From positions 1-60,962 of the forward strand of contig QXWO01000037.1 in assembly GCA_009911035.1 (NCBI GenBank): a DNA stretch of 60,962 bases. Direction: 5' to 3'. The notes beneath the pieces are model-generated. The model ran no database searches and was not told the origin of the DNA. It was given only the letters and a program-made list of their open reading frames with translations. Numbering within the stretch: the first letter of the stretch is position 1; every line of letters starts with the position of its first letter. The stretch comes from Lachnospiraceae bacterium. Lineage in GTDB: Bacteria > Bacillota > Clostridia > Lachnospirales > Lachnospiraceae. Made by a program: the position numbers and the translations under genes. Shown piece after piece: positions 33,903 to 43,600 of this stretch.

Positions 33903-34613
33903 ATGAAACTTGAATGGGATAAAACTGGTGAACGCTTGTATGAAACAGGTGTAGATCATGGCGTTCTTTACCCGATCCAGACTGGTGGGGTCTACACCAA
34001 GGGCGTTTCGTGGAATGGACTGAGTGCAGTAACTGAGAGTCCGTCCGGTGCAGAGGCTTCTCCTGTGTATGCGGACAATATCAAATACCTGAACCTTATG
34101 TCTGTGGAGGAGTTCGGGGCTACCGTCGAGGCGTATACCTATCCGCCTGAGTTTGCGGAATGTGACGGCTCTGTTGAGATTGTTCCCGGTATGTTTGCCG
34201 GGCAGCAGAGCAGGAAGATGTTCGGTATGGCATACAGGACAATTCTTGGCAACGATGTGGATAATAACGATTACGGCTATAAGCTGCATTTGATCTACAA
34301 TGCGTTGGCGGCTCCTTCCGAGAAAGGCTACGCCACTATTAATGATAGCCCAGAACCTATCAGCATGTCATGGGAGTTGACTACTACCCCGGTAGCAATC
34401 AATACCGTAATCGATGGCAAGAAGCTGAAGCCTACGGCCTGCCTGACCTTTGACTCCACGAAATTTGACAAGACTTTCATGGCGAAACTGGAGGATATCT
34501 TGTACGGGACGAATCCTGCCACAGAAGGCGGCACCGATGGCACCGAAGCAAGACTTCCTATGCCGGATGAGATTCTCAAACTGTATCAGGAGACTCTTGC
34601 AGCAGCGGGCTAA
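33903..34613 (+). CDS. Major tail tube protein
   Basis: 236 residues. GVLYPIQTGGVYTKGVSWNG, SPSGAEASPVYADNIKYLNL, GMAYRTILGNDVDNNDYGYK and TINDSPEPISMSWELTTTPV are characteristic of clostridial siphovirus tube proteins. Strong AAGGAGG site, as expected for a protein needed in hundreds of copies, and a terminator behind it. Confidence 0.88.
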   Translation: MKLEWDKTGERLYETGVDHGVLYPIQTGGVYTKGVSWNGLSAVTESPSGAEASPVYADNIKYLNLMSVEEFGATVEAYTYPPEFAECDGSVEIVPGMFAGQQSRKMFGMAYRTILGNDVDNNDYGYKLHLIYNALAAPSEKGYATINDSPEPISMSWELTTTPVAINTVIDGKKLKPTACLTFDSTKFDKTFMAKLEDILYGTNPATEGGTDGTEARLPMPDEILKLYQETLAAAG

Positions 34614-34640
34614 TTTTACAACTGCATAATACAACCATTT

Positions 34641-34684
34641 AGGGAGTCGTATTCAGGATAAGGGCTGGCGGCTCCCTGTTTCAT
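34641..34684 (+). terminator. Rho-independent terminator after the tail tube gene
   Basis: AGGGAGTCG (34641-34649) pairs with CGGCTCCCT (34669-34677), one G-U, followed by a T-rich stretch. Confidence 0.65.
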
Positions 34685-34702
34685 TTGAAAGGAGAAAAAA
34701 AC

Positions 34703-35119
34703 ATGTTAAAGAAAACAATTCCTTATAAGGATTACAACGGCGTTGAAAGAATAGAAGATTTTTATTTCAATCTCTCCAAAGCAGAAGCTATGGAGATGGA
34801 ACTGAGTATTACCGGCGGGCTTACCGAGATGATTCGGAAGATCGTGGCGGCACAGGATACGCCGACGATTATCGCGACTTTCAAGCAGATCATTCTCAAG
34901 GCTTATGGCGAGAAGAGTCCGGATGGCAGACGTTTCATCAAGTCCGAGGAGCTTTCCAAGGCGTTTTCGGAAACCGAAGCGTACTCTATCCTTTATATGG
35001 AGCTGGCTACCGATGCCAATGCTGCGGCTGAATTTGTGAACGGAATCGTACCTAAGGAAACTGATACTACTGCGGCACAGCAGCCTGCAAAACCTGCTCT
35101 GGCTCCGGTTACAAATTAG
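34703..35119 (+). CDS. Tail assembly chaperone (first)
   Basis: 138 residues. EDFYFNLSKAEAMEMELSIT and IRKIVAAQDTPTIIATFKQI, with FKQIILKAYGEKSPDGRRF, fit the gpG-like chaperone upstream of tape measure genes. AAAGGAG site. Confidence 0.75.
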   Translation: MLKKTIPYKDYNGVERIEDFYFNLSKAEAMEMELSITGGLTEMIRKIVAAQDTPTIIATFKQIILKAYGEKSPDGRRFIKSEELSKAFSETEAYSILYMELATDANAAAEFVNGIVPKETDTTAAQQPAKPALAPVTN

Positions 35120-35140
35120 AAAATAATGGAGGACTGAGGG

Positions 35141-35686
35141 ATGCTTCGTATTAACATACCGGCTGGCGAGGAGCAATGGGATGAGGTAAATGAAATCTTC
35201 ATCTATCCAAAAGGACAGACGTTACAGTTGGAGCATTCCCTCGTCTCCCTTTCAAAATGGGAATCCAAATGGTGTAAACCGTTTCTTTCAAAGCAGGAAA
35301 AAACCTTTGAAGAAAATCTGGACTACGTTAAATGCATGACACTCACGCAAAACGTAGATCCAGAGGTTTATACCTATTTGACGAATTCCAATATTGACGT
35401 AATCAATCAGTATATAGACGCTCCGATGACAGCCACAACTTTTAGGGAAGAAAAAACTGGTAAATCAAACAGGGAACAGGTTACTGCGGAGATTATTTAT
35501 TACTGGATGATTGCCTTGAACATACCGTTTGAGTGTCAAAAATGGCATCTCAACCGTTTGCTGACCCTTATCAGGGTTTGCGACATCAAGAATTCGCAGC
35601 CTAAAAAGATGAGCAGACGTGAAATCTTTAAGCGTAATTCCGCTCTGAATGCGGCGAGAAAAAAACAGTTAAACACTAGGGGGTGA
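35141..35686 (+). CDS. Tail assembly chaperone (second)
   Basis: 181 residues. LEHSLVSLSKWESKWCKPFL, MTATTFREEKTG and ITAEIIYYW-like, then IPFECQKWHLNRLLTLIRVC, the usual second chaperone. In many phages it is made by a -1 frameshift from the first; here a 21-base gap with its own GGAGG site separates them. Confidence 0.75.
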   Translation: MLRINIPAGEEQWDEVNEIFIYPKGQTLQLEHSLVSLSKWESKWCKPFLSKQEKTFEENLDYVKCMTLTQNVDPEVYTYLTNSNIDVINQYIDAPMTATTFREEKTGKSNREQVTAEIIYYWMIALNIPFECQKWHLNRLLTLIRVCDIKNSQPKKMSRREIFKRNSALNAARKKQLNTRG

Positions 35687-35692
35687 CCTAAA

Positions 35693-37276
35693 ATGTCTAA
35701 AAAGAAAAAAGGCATAGATATATCCGTCTGGCAGGGAAACATTGATGCTGGACAGATTAAGAACAGTGGAATTGATTTTGTGATTATCCGAGAAGGTTAT
35801 CGGCAGGCAGTTGATTCCAAGTTCTTCGATAATGTAAGAAAATGTAAAGAAGTGGGACTTTCTGTCATGGGAGTTTACCACTTTTCTTATGCTCTGAATG
35901 TTGAGCAGGCAAAGCAGGAGGCACAACTGGCAGTTGCAAATCTCCAGAAAGCCGGACTTGGCAAAGACACCCTTGTATTTTTTGATTTCGAGTATGACAC
36001 AGTTACAAAGGCTGCGGCATCCGGCGTGAAACTCGGAAAGGCAGAATGCAATGCCCATACAAAGGCGTTCTGTGAAACAGTGGAGTCTCTTGGATACCGA
36101 GCCGGTGTGTATTTCAATATTGACTATTACCGCAACTGGTATGACCACGTGCTTTTGGACAAGTATGTTAAATGGCTGGCTGACTGGATTGGTGAGGCTG
36201 ATTATCCTTGCAATTTTCACCAGTATACGAGCAAAGGGAGCGTTCCTGGAATCAGCGGCAACGTTGATATGAATTACTATTTCGTTCCTGAAAATAATGG
36301 GAACGTAGTAGAAGGCGGAAATGTGAAACCGGAAGTTGTTGCCGGAGTAACAGCTAACAAAGTTCTTGACATAGCTCGTGGATGGCTCGGGTTCTCAGAA
36401 GCAAACGGTAAATTTAAAGAGATTTTAGATCTTTACAATTCCCACAAGCCGCTTGCCCGTGGATACGCCATCAAATACACAGATTCATGGTGCGACTGCT
36501 TTGTATCTGCCTGCGCAATCAAGGCAGGGGCTGTTGATCTGATAGGAACAGAAGTCGGATGTGAGAAGCATGTCGAGATTTTCAAAGCGATGGGTATTTG
36601 GAACGAAGACGGCTCTGTGAAACCGGAAGTTGGTGATATCATCGTATTCAACTGGGATGATTCCACGCAGCCTAACGATGGATATTCGGATCATATCGGT
36701 TATGTGGAACAGGTACATGGCGATACCATTGTCTGCATTGAGGGTAACATGAATGACCAGGTTGGCCGGAGGACTATTAATGTTGGATGGGGTTATATTC
36801 GTGGATTTGCTCGTCCGAGGTATGCGGAAGATAATTCTGGACAGATTGTTGCCACTGCAAATAGCGTTGACGAACTTGCCAATGAAGTGCTTCAGGGAGC
36901 ATGGGGAAATGGTGAGGCACGGAAAAATGCTATAACGGCAGCAGGATACGACTATGCGGCTGTCCAGAAACGGGTGAATGAGCTTTGTGGAAATAATTTC
37001 AAAAAATCAGTTGATGAAATCGCTAAAGAAGTCATCAGTGGAGCATGGGGAAATAGTGAAGCAAGAAAGGCTGCTCTTGAACTGGCTGGGTACAATTACG
37101 GCGAAGTTCAGAAGCGAGTAAATATTCTCGTCAAGACCACCAAAAGTTCCATTGATGCGATTGCCAGGGAAGTGATCGCTGGTAAATGGGGTAATGGTCA
37201 GGACAGAAAGAACCGTCTGAATCAGGCAGGTTATGACTATGTGGCTGTGCAGAAGCGGGTGGACGAGCTTATGTAA
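35693..37276 (+). CDS. Endolysin: GH25 lysozyme, CHAP-type peptidase, three CW_7 repeats
   Basis: 527 residues. Residues 5-200 are a GH25 muramidase (GIDISVWQG with D9, FFDFEYD). Residues 225-385 carry WCDCFVSACAI and DHIGYVEQV, the Cys/His of a CHAP-type amidase. Three repeats of about 42 residues follow (VDELANEVLQGAWGNGEARK, VDEIAKEVISGAWGNSEARK, IDAIAREVIAGKWGNGQDRK), the CW_7 wall-binding module of Cpl-7. No signal peptide, so release needs the holin at 53519. It lies between tail chaperone and tape measure, an unusual place. Confidence 0.9.
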   Translation: MSKKKKGIDISVWQGNIDAGQIKNSGIDFVIIREGYRQAVDSKFFDNVRKCKEVGLSVMGVYHFSYALNVEQAKQEAQLAVANLQKAGLGKDTLVFFDFEYDTVTKAAASGVKLGKAECNAHTKAFCETVESLGYRAGVYFNIDYYRNWYDHVLLDKYVKWLADWIGEADYPCNFHQYTSKGSVPGISGNVDMNYYFVPENNGNVVEGGNVKPEVVAGVTANKVLDIARGWLGFSEANGKFKEILDLYNSHKPLARGYAIKYTDSWCDCFVSACAIKAGAVDLIGTEVGCEKHVEIFKAMGIWNEDGSVKPEVGDIIVFNWDDSTQPNDGYSDHIGYVEQVHGDTIVCIEGNMNDQVGRRTINVGWGYIRGFARPRYAEDNSGQIVATANSVDELANEVLQGAWGNGEARKNAITAAGYDYAAVQKRVNELCGNNFKKSVDEIAKEVISGAWGNSEARKAALELAGYNYGEVQKRVNILVKTTKSSIDAIAREVIAGKWGNGQDRKNRLNQAGYDYVAVQKRVDELM

Positions 37277-37288
37277 GGAGATTTTCAT

Positions 37289-37666
37289 ATGATAACGTTC
37301 AGACAAAAGGGCGACTTCTCCAAACTGACACGTTATCTGGAGAAAGTCAAATCGGTCGTTAAGTTGAGCAACCTTGATAAGTATGGCAAAGAAGGAGTAG
37401 CTGCTCTTGCATCCGCAACTCCGGTTGATACTGGTTTAACAGCAAGCTCATGGTCATACGAAATCAAACATAAAAACGGAACGGTATCGATTTCGTTTAA
37501 AAACTCAAATATTCAAAATGGAGTTCCGATTGCGATTATTTTGCAGTATGGACACGGAACCCGAAACGGCGGCTGGGTACAGGGGCGAGATTACATCAAT
37601 CCTGCTATCCAGCCTATTTTTGACAAAATCGCAAATGACGCATGGAGGGAGGTTACGAAGCTATGA
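37289..37666 (+). CDS. HK97 gp10-like tail component
   Basis: 125 residues. ATPVDTGLTASSWSYEIK and IILQYGHGTRNGGWVQGRDY are the hallmark of this family of head-tail joining proteins. ATGA overlap with the tape measure gene. The family normally lies before the major tail protein, so the gene is displaced. Confidence 0.8.
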   Translation: MITFRQKGDFSKLTRYLEKVKSVVKLSNLDKYGKEGVAALASATPVDTGLTASSWSYEIKHKNGTVSISFKNSNIQNGVPIAIILQYGHGTRNGGWVQGRDYINPAIQPIFDKIANDAWREVTKL

Positions 37667-40600
37667 GTACAACGGTTGATGAAAGAGTTGTCGAGATGCG
37701 GTTTGACAACAGGCAATTTGAAAATAATGTTCAGACCAGCTTGTCAACTCTCGACAAGCTCAAGCGTAGCCTGAATCTTGACGGCGCGGTAAAAGGTCTG
37801 GAGGGTATTAACGCAGCATCAAAAAACTGCGATATGTCTGGGCTTTCCAGCGCAGTCCAAACAGTTCAGGCTAGGTTTTCAGCGTTGGAAGTCATGGCAG
37901 TAACTGCCCTTGCAAACATAACGAACTCTGTTATTAATACAGGAAAACAGATGTTGCATTCACTTACCATAGAACCAATCAAGCAGGGGTTTGAAGAATA
38001 TGAACTGAAAATGGGTTCAATTCAGACAATCATGATGAGCACAGGAGCATCATTGGAGGATGTAAACAAATATCTCCAGGAGTTGAATACATATTCTGAT
38101 AAAACGATTTATTCGTTTCAAGATATGACTTCCAATATTGGTAAGTTCACGAATGCGGGGGTTAAGCTGGAAGATGCCGTAATGGCAATTCAGGGTATCT
38201 CAAATGAGGCGGCTGTTTCTGGAGCCAATGCAAATGAAGCTTCCAGGGCTATGTACAATTTTGCTCAGGCATTGTCAGCAGGATATGTAAAGCTGATTGA
38301 CTGGAAGTCGATTGAGAATGCGAATATGGCGACTGTGGAGTTTAAGACCCAGCTTCTTGAGGCGGCTGTGGCTGCTGGAACAGTTGAGAAGACTGCGGAT
38401 GGTATGTATAAAGTTTTATCAAAAAACAACCAGGGCAGTACGATGGATGAAACTATTAACGCCACGAAAAACTTCAATGATAGTTTGCAGTATCAGTGGA
38501 TGACAACAGACGTCCTTGTCAATACATTGCGGGATTATGCTGATGAGACGACGGAAATCGGGAAAAAAGCTTTTGCGGCAGCCCAGGAAGTCAAAACATT
38601 CTCTCAGTTAATGGACACGCTTAAAGAAGCGGTTGGTTCCGGATGGGCTAATACATGGGAAATCTTGTTCGGCGATTTCAACGAAGCGAAAGCTATGTGG
38701 ACGGATGCCAGTAATTATTTCGGCGGCATTATCGATGCAATGTCAGATGCCCGTAATTCCATGTTGCAGGGATGGAAAGATCTTGGCGGCAGGACTGCGG
38801 TTATTGATGCTATCAAGAATGCTTTTGGAGCGTTGGTTAGTGTCGTAAAGCCAGTGAAAGATGCGTTTAGAGAGATATTTCCGCCCACGACATCCCAGCA
38901 GCTTTATAATATGACGATTACTCTGAAAGAGTTTACTTCCCATTTGAAGCTTAGTGATACAGCATCAGCGAACTTGAAGAGAACGTTCAAGGGTATATTT
39001 GCCGTTTTGGATATCGGCAAGCAGGCGTTTTCTGCCCTGTTCAAAACGATTACTCCGTTATTTGGCGGTTTCAAAACTCTTGGCGGAGGAGTATTGGGTG
39101 TAACTGGAAACATTGGTGATTTTCTTGTAAGCGTTGATGAATTCATTAAGAAAAATGATATTTTCGGGAAATCGGTTCAGGGAGTTATTGATTTTATTGG
39201 AAAAGCGGTCAATGCGTTCAAGGATTTTGCAGAAGAAGTAAAAGACAAATTCGATCTTCCGGATTTGGATACAATTAAGGAATCTGTTAAAGATTTCCTG
39301 AACATTCTTAAAGATAAAATAAAAGTTCCTGGTCTGGAATTACTGCATTCCATGCTTGAAAGAGTCCATGTCAGAATGTCACAGGTTGGGGACGCTGCGG
39401 GAGATATGAAAGGCGGAGTCATCATTGCAATCGGTGCGATGGGGGAAGCCCTTTCAAAGTGTAAATTCTTGCAGTTGCTTCAGGCTTTATGGAACAGTGT
39501 GAAAACCATCGTCGGTGGAATCGCACAGGTTATTGGCGGTCTGGCAGATACTATCATTGAAAAACTTGGAAACGCTGATTTTAGTGGAATCATTGATCTG
39601 CTGAATGGTTTATCCCTTGGCGGTATTGCGGTTGGACTTACCAAATTCATAAACAGTCTTTCTAATCCGTTGGATAGCCTTGGTGATATCATGGAAAATG
39701 TAACAGGCATTCTTGATGGAGTAAGGGGATGTTTTGAAGAGTATCAAAATCAGTTGAAGGCTGGGACATTGGTAAAGATTGCTACCGCTATTGGCATTCT
39801 GGCGGCGTCAATCGTGGCGATTTCTCTCGTTGACAGCGATAAGCTTGCCGGTTCTCTTGGAGCAATCACCGTTATGATGACTGAATTGATAGCTGCTATG
39901 GCTGTGTTTAATAAGCTTGACGGTGTGACTGGTAAGGGGACTACAAAACTAATTGTTTTTGCATCTGCTGTTCTTGTTTTATCAAGTGCTGTAAAGAAGA
40001 TGGCGAGTCTTAGCTGGGGCGAACTGGCAAGAGGTCTGGTTGGTGTTGGCGTATTGTTAGCTGAGCTTGATGTTTTTATGGCTACGGCAAAGTTCAACAA
40101 GAAAGCCATGTCTAATGCAGCGGCCATGGTTATATTTGCCGCAGCGGTCAAGGTTCTGGCATCTGCCGTTAATGGTTTCAGTAGTTTGAGCTGGGAGGAG
40201 ATGGCGAAAGGCTTACTCGGAGTCGGGGTTCTTCTGGCTGAAGTGGATATTTTCTTGAATACTGCAAAATTCAGTGGAAAGGCGATGTCCACGGCTACAG
40301 GAATACTTATTATGGCGGCGGCTTTGAAAGTGCTGGCTTCTGTATGTGGCGATTTTGCTCAGATGCAATGGGGTGAAATAGGAAAAGGACTTGTTGCGGT
40401 TGGAGCATTACTTTTGGAAGTCGCAGCATTTACAAAACTTACTGGGAATGCAAAACACGTTATATCTTCGGGGCTTGCATTGGTTGAAATAGCGGCTGCG
40501 ATGAAGATATTTGCATCGGCGATGAGCGATTTTGCAAGATTTTCGTGGGAAGAGATTGGGAAAGGGCTTGCGGCAATGGGTGGCGCTCTGGCTGAGGTTG

Positions 40601-43600
40601 CCATAGCTACAAATTTGATGCCTAAGAATATGGTTGGTATTGGAGCCGGTCTTGTCGTTGTGGGTGCAGCTCTTGAAATCGTTGCAGATGCTTTGGGAAA
40701 GATGGGGAAGTTCTCATGGGAAGAAATTGCAAAAGGTCTTGTGGCAATGGGAGGCGCTTTAGCGGAACTTTCAATCGGCCTTAATCTTATGAACGGCACA
40801 TTGGCTGGCTCGGCAGCAATGCTTGTGGCGGCTACTGCTTTAGCAGTTCTGACTCCGGTTCTCAGCATTTTAGGAGCTATGAGTTGGGGCGGGATAGCGA
40901 AAGGCTTGATTACGATTGCCGGTGCGTTCACGGTTATTGGGGTTGCCGGTGCAGCCCTTACACCGCTTGTCGGAACGATTCTCGCATTGAGCGGAGCCTT
41001 CGCTCTTATCGGCGTAGGCGTCGTAGCTATTGGTGCAGGGTTATTGGCAGCAGGATTGGGTCTGTCCGCATTGGCGGTTGGTTTTACGGCTTTTGCTGCT
41101 TCTCTCACCGCGGGTGCCACGGCTGTTGTTGCCGGATTAACAGTTATTATTACCGGTGTAGCAGGTCTCATACCCGCAATCGTTGCAAAAATCGGTGAAG
41201 CAATCGTTGAACTTTGTAAAGTGATTACCGCTAGTGCGCCCGTTATTGGCGAAACAATCAAGGCGGTTGTGTTGACTCTTGTTGATGTGCTTGTCGAGTG
41301 TGTACCTGCTATAGCAGATGGCGCTTTGGCACTGATTGCGGGGGTTCTGGAGGCGTTGGTTGCATATACGCCTTCAATCGTGGATTCTATATTCCAATTC
41401 CTGATTGCGGTACTTGACGGAATTGAGAAAAATTTGCCGAAGCTTATTCAATCGGCAATAAATGTTCTTATGGCTTTCTTCTCGGGGGTTATAGATGCCC
41501 TAAGCGGAATAGATGTTGACGTACTTGTGAAAGGTATTGCCGGCATCGGCTTACTCTCCGCTATTATGGTGGCATTAAGCGCTGTCGCAGGGCTTATTCC
41601 AGGAGCTATGGCTGGTGTGCTCGGTATGGGTGTTGTAATAGCCGAATTGGCTCTGGTGTTAGCAGCAGTAGGAGCGTTAGCCCAGATTCCGGGATTATCC
41701 TGGCTTATTGGGGAGGGAGGAAAACTGTTACAAGGAATAGGTACGGCTATTGGTCAGTTTGTCGGAGGTATTGTCGGCGGCTTTATGAGCGGCGTATCAA
41801 GCCAGTTCCCTCAAATTGGAACCGATTTGTCGGCATTTATGACAAACATCCAGCCTTTCATAGAAGGTGCGAAATCAATAGACGCTTCGATGATGGAGGG
41901 TGTGAAAGCGCTTAGCGAAACCATTCTTATTCTTACCGCTGCTGATATTTTGCAGGGATTGACTTCCTGGTTTACGGGTGGTTCTTCACTTTCGGATTTT
42001 GCAGAGGAACTTGTGCCTTTTGGTGCGGCAATGAAGTCTTACTCGAATGCGATTTCAGGGATAAATCCCGAAATTGTAACAGCGTCAGCAACAGCGGCAA
42101 AAGCGCTTGCTGAAATGGCTTCTAATCTTCCGAACAGTGGCGGAGTAGTTGGGTGGTTTATGGGTGAAAACGACATGGATCAGTTCGCTGCCGGGTTAGT
42201 CCCTTTTGGGGAAGCGATGAAAGCATATGGCGAAGCTGTATCTGGAATTGATGCTGCATCCATTGAAAGCTCGGCGATTGCTGGACAGGCATTAACAGAA
42301 TTAGCCAATACAGTACCAAACACTGGAGGAGTTGTGGGATGGTTCGCAGGAAATAACGATTTAGGGGATTTCGCAGAACAAATCATACCGTTTGGCGAAG
42401 CAATGAAGCTGTATGGTGATTCTGTGGCAGGAATCAATTCCGAATCGATACAGGCTTCCTCAATAGCAGGCAAGGCATTGACTGAGCTTGCTAATACAGT
42501 TCCTAACACTGGTGGAGTTGTAAGTTGGTTTACTGGTAATAATGACCTCGATACATTCGGGGAGCAAATCGTTCCTTTTGGTGAAGCCATGAAAGCATAT
42601 GGCGATGCCGTTGCAGGTATTGACGGAGAAGCAGTAACAGCTTCTGCTACAGCAGGCTTGGCATTAACAGAATTAGCCAATACAGTACCGAATACAGGCG
42701 GGGTCGTAAGCTGGTTTACTGGTAATAATGACCTCGATACATTTGGAGAACAAATCGTTGTGTTTGGTGCGGCAATGAAAAAGTATGGCGACGTGGTTGC
42801 GGGTATTGATGCCGCAGCCGTTACGGCGTCTACGACAGCAGGCTTAGCACTGGTAGAATTGTCAAATGGTCTGGACAATAGCGGCGGGGTCGTGAGCTGG
42901 TTTACAGGAGATAACGATTTAGCAGATTTTGCCAAAGGTATAATACCTTTTGGCGAGGCAATGAAGTCTTATTCTGATGCAGTAAGCGGTATCAATCCTA
43001 GTGCGGTAACGGCATCCGCAGTTGCAGCACAAAGTTTGGCAACTTTAGAAGGAAATCTTCCGGCTATCGGAGGACTCTCTGAAATTATGAATGGCGGAAA
43101 CAGTCTTGCAGGTTTTGCAAAAGAGTTAATCCCATTCGGAGAAGCAATGAAATTATATTCAGATGCTGTAATCGGAGTAAATCCTGTTGCAGTAACGGCG
43201 TCAGCACTTGCGGCGCAATCCTTGGCAAGACTTGAGGAAAATCTTCCTGATATTGGCGGGCTTTCTGAAATCTTTACTGGCGGAAATAGTCTTGCTGAGT
43301 TCGCAAAAGAATTGATACCTTTTGGCGGTGCAATGAAGTCATATTCAGATGCCGTGAGTGGAATCAATCCGGGAGCAGTAACAGCTTCGGCTACGGCAGC
43401 TCAATCTTTATCGGAATTGGAAGCAAATCTCCCAGATGTCGGAGGTATAGCGGGTTGGTTTGTCGGAGATACCGATTTGGGCGAGTTTGCAGAGAGGCTG
43501 ATCCCGTTCGGAGAAGCAATGCTGTCTTACAGCAACGCTATCAATGGAATCAATCCAGAAGCGGTGACGGCTTCAGCTACGGCAGCTCAGGCATTAGCCA

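Noticed and set aside
34703-35160. Programmed -1 frameshift between the tail chaperones
   Set aside because: The genes are separated by 21 bases, the second has its own ribosome site, and no slippery heptamer sits at the end of the first.
40359-41261. 300-codon minus-strand frame in the tape measure gene
   Set aside because: Low-complexity Ala/Pro/Thr product mirroring the hydrophobic repeats; no start site.
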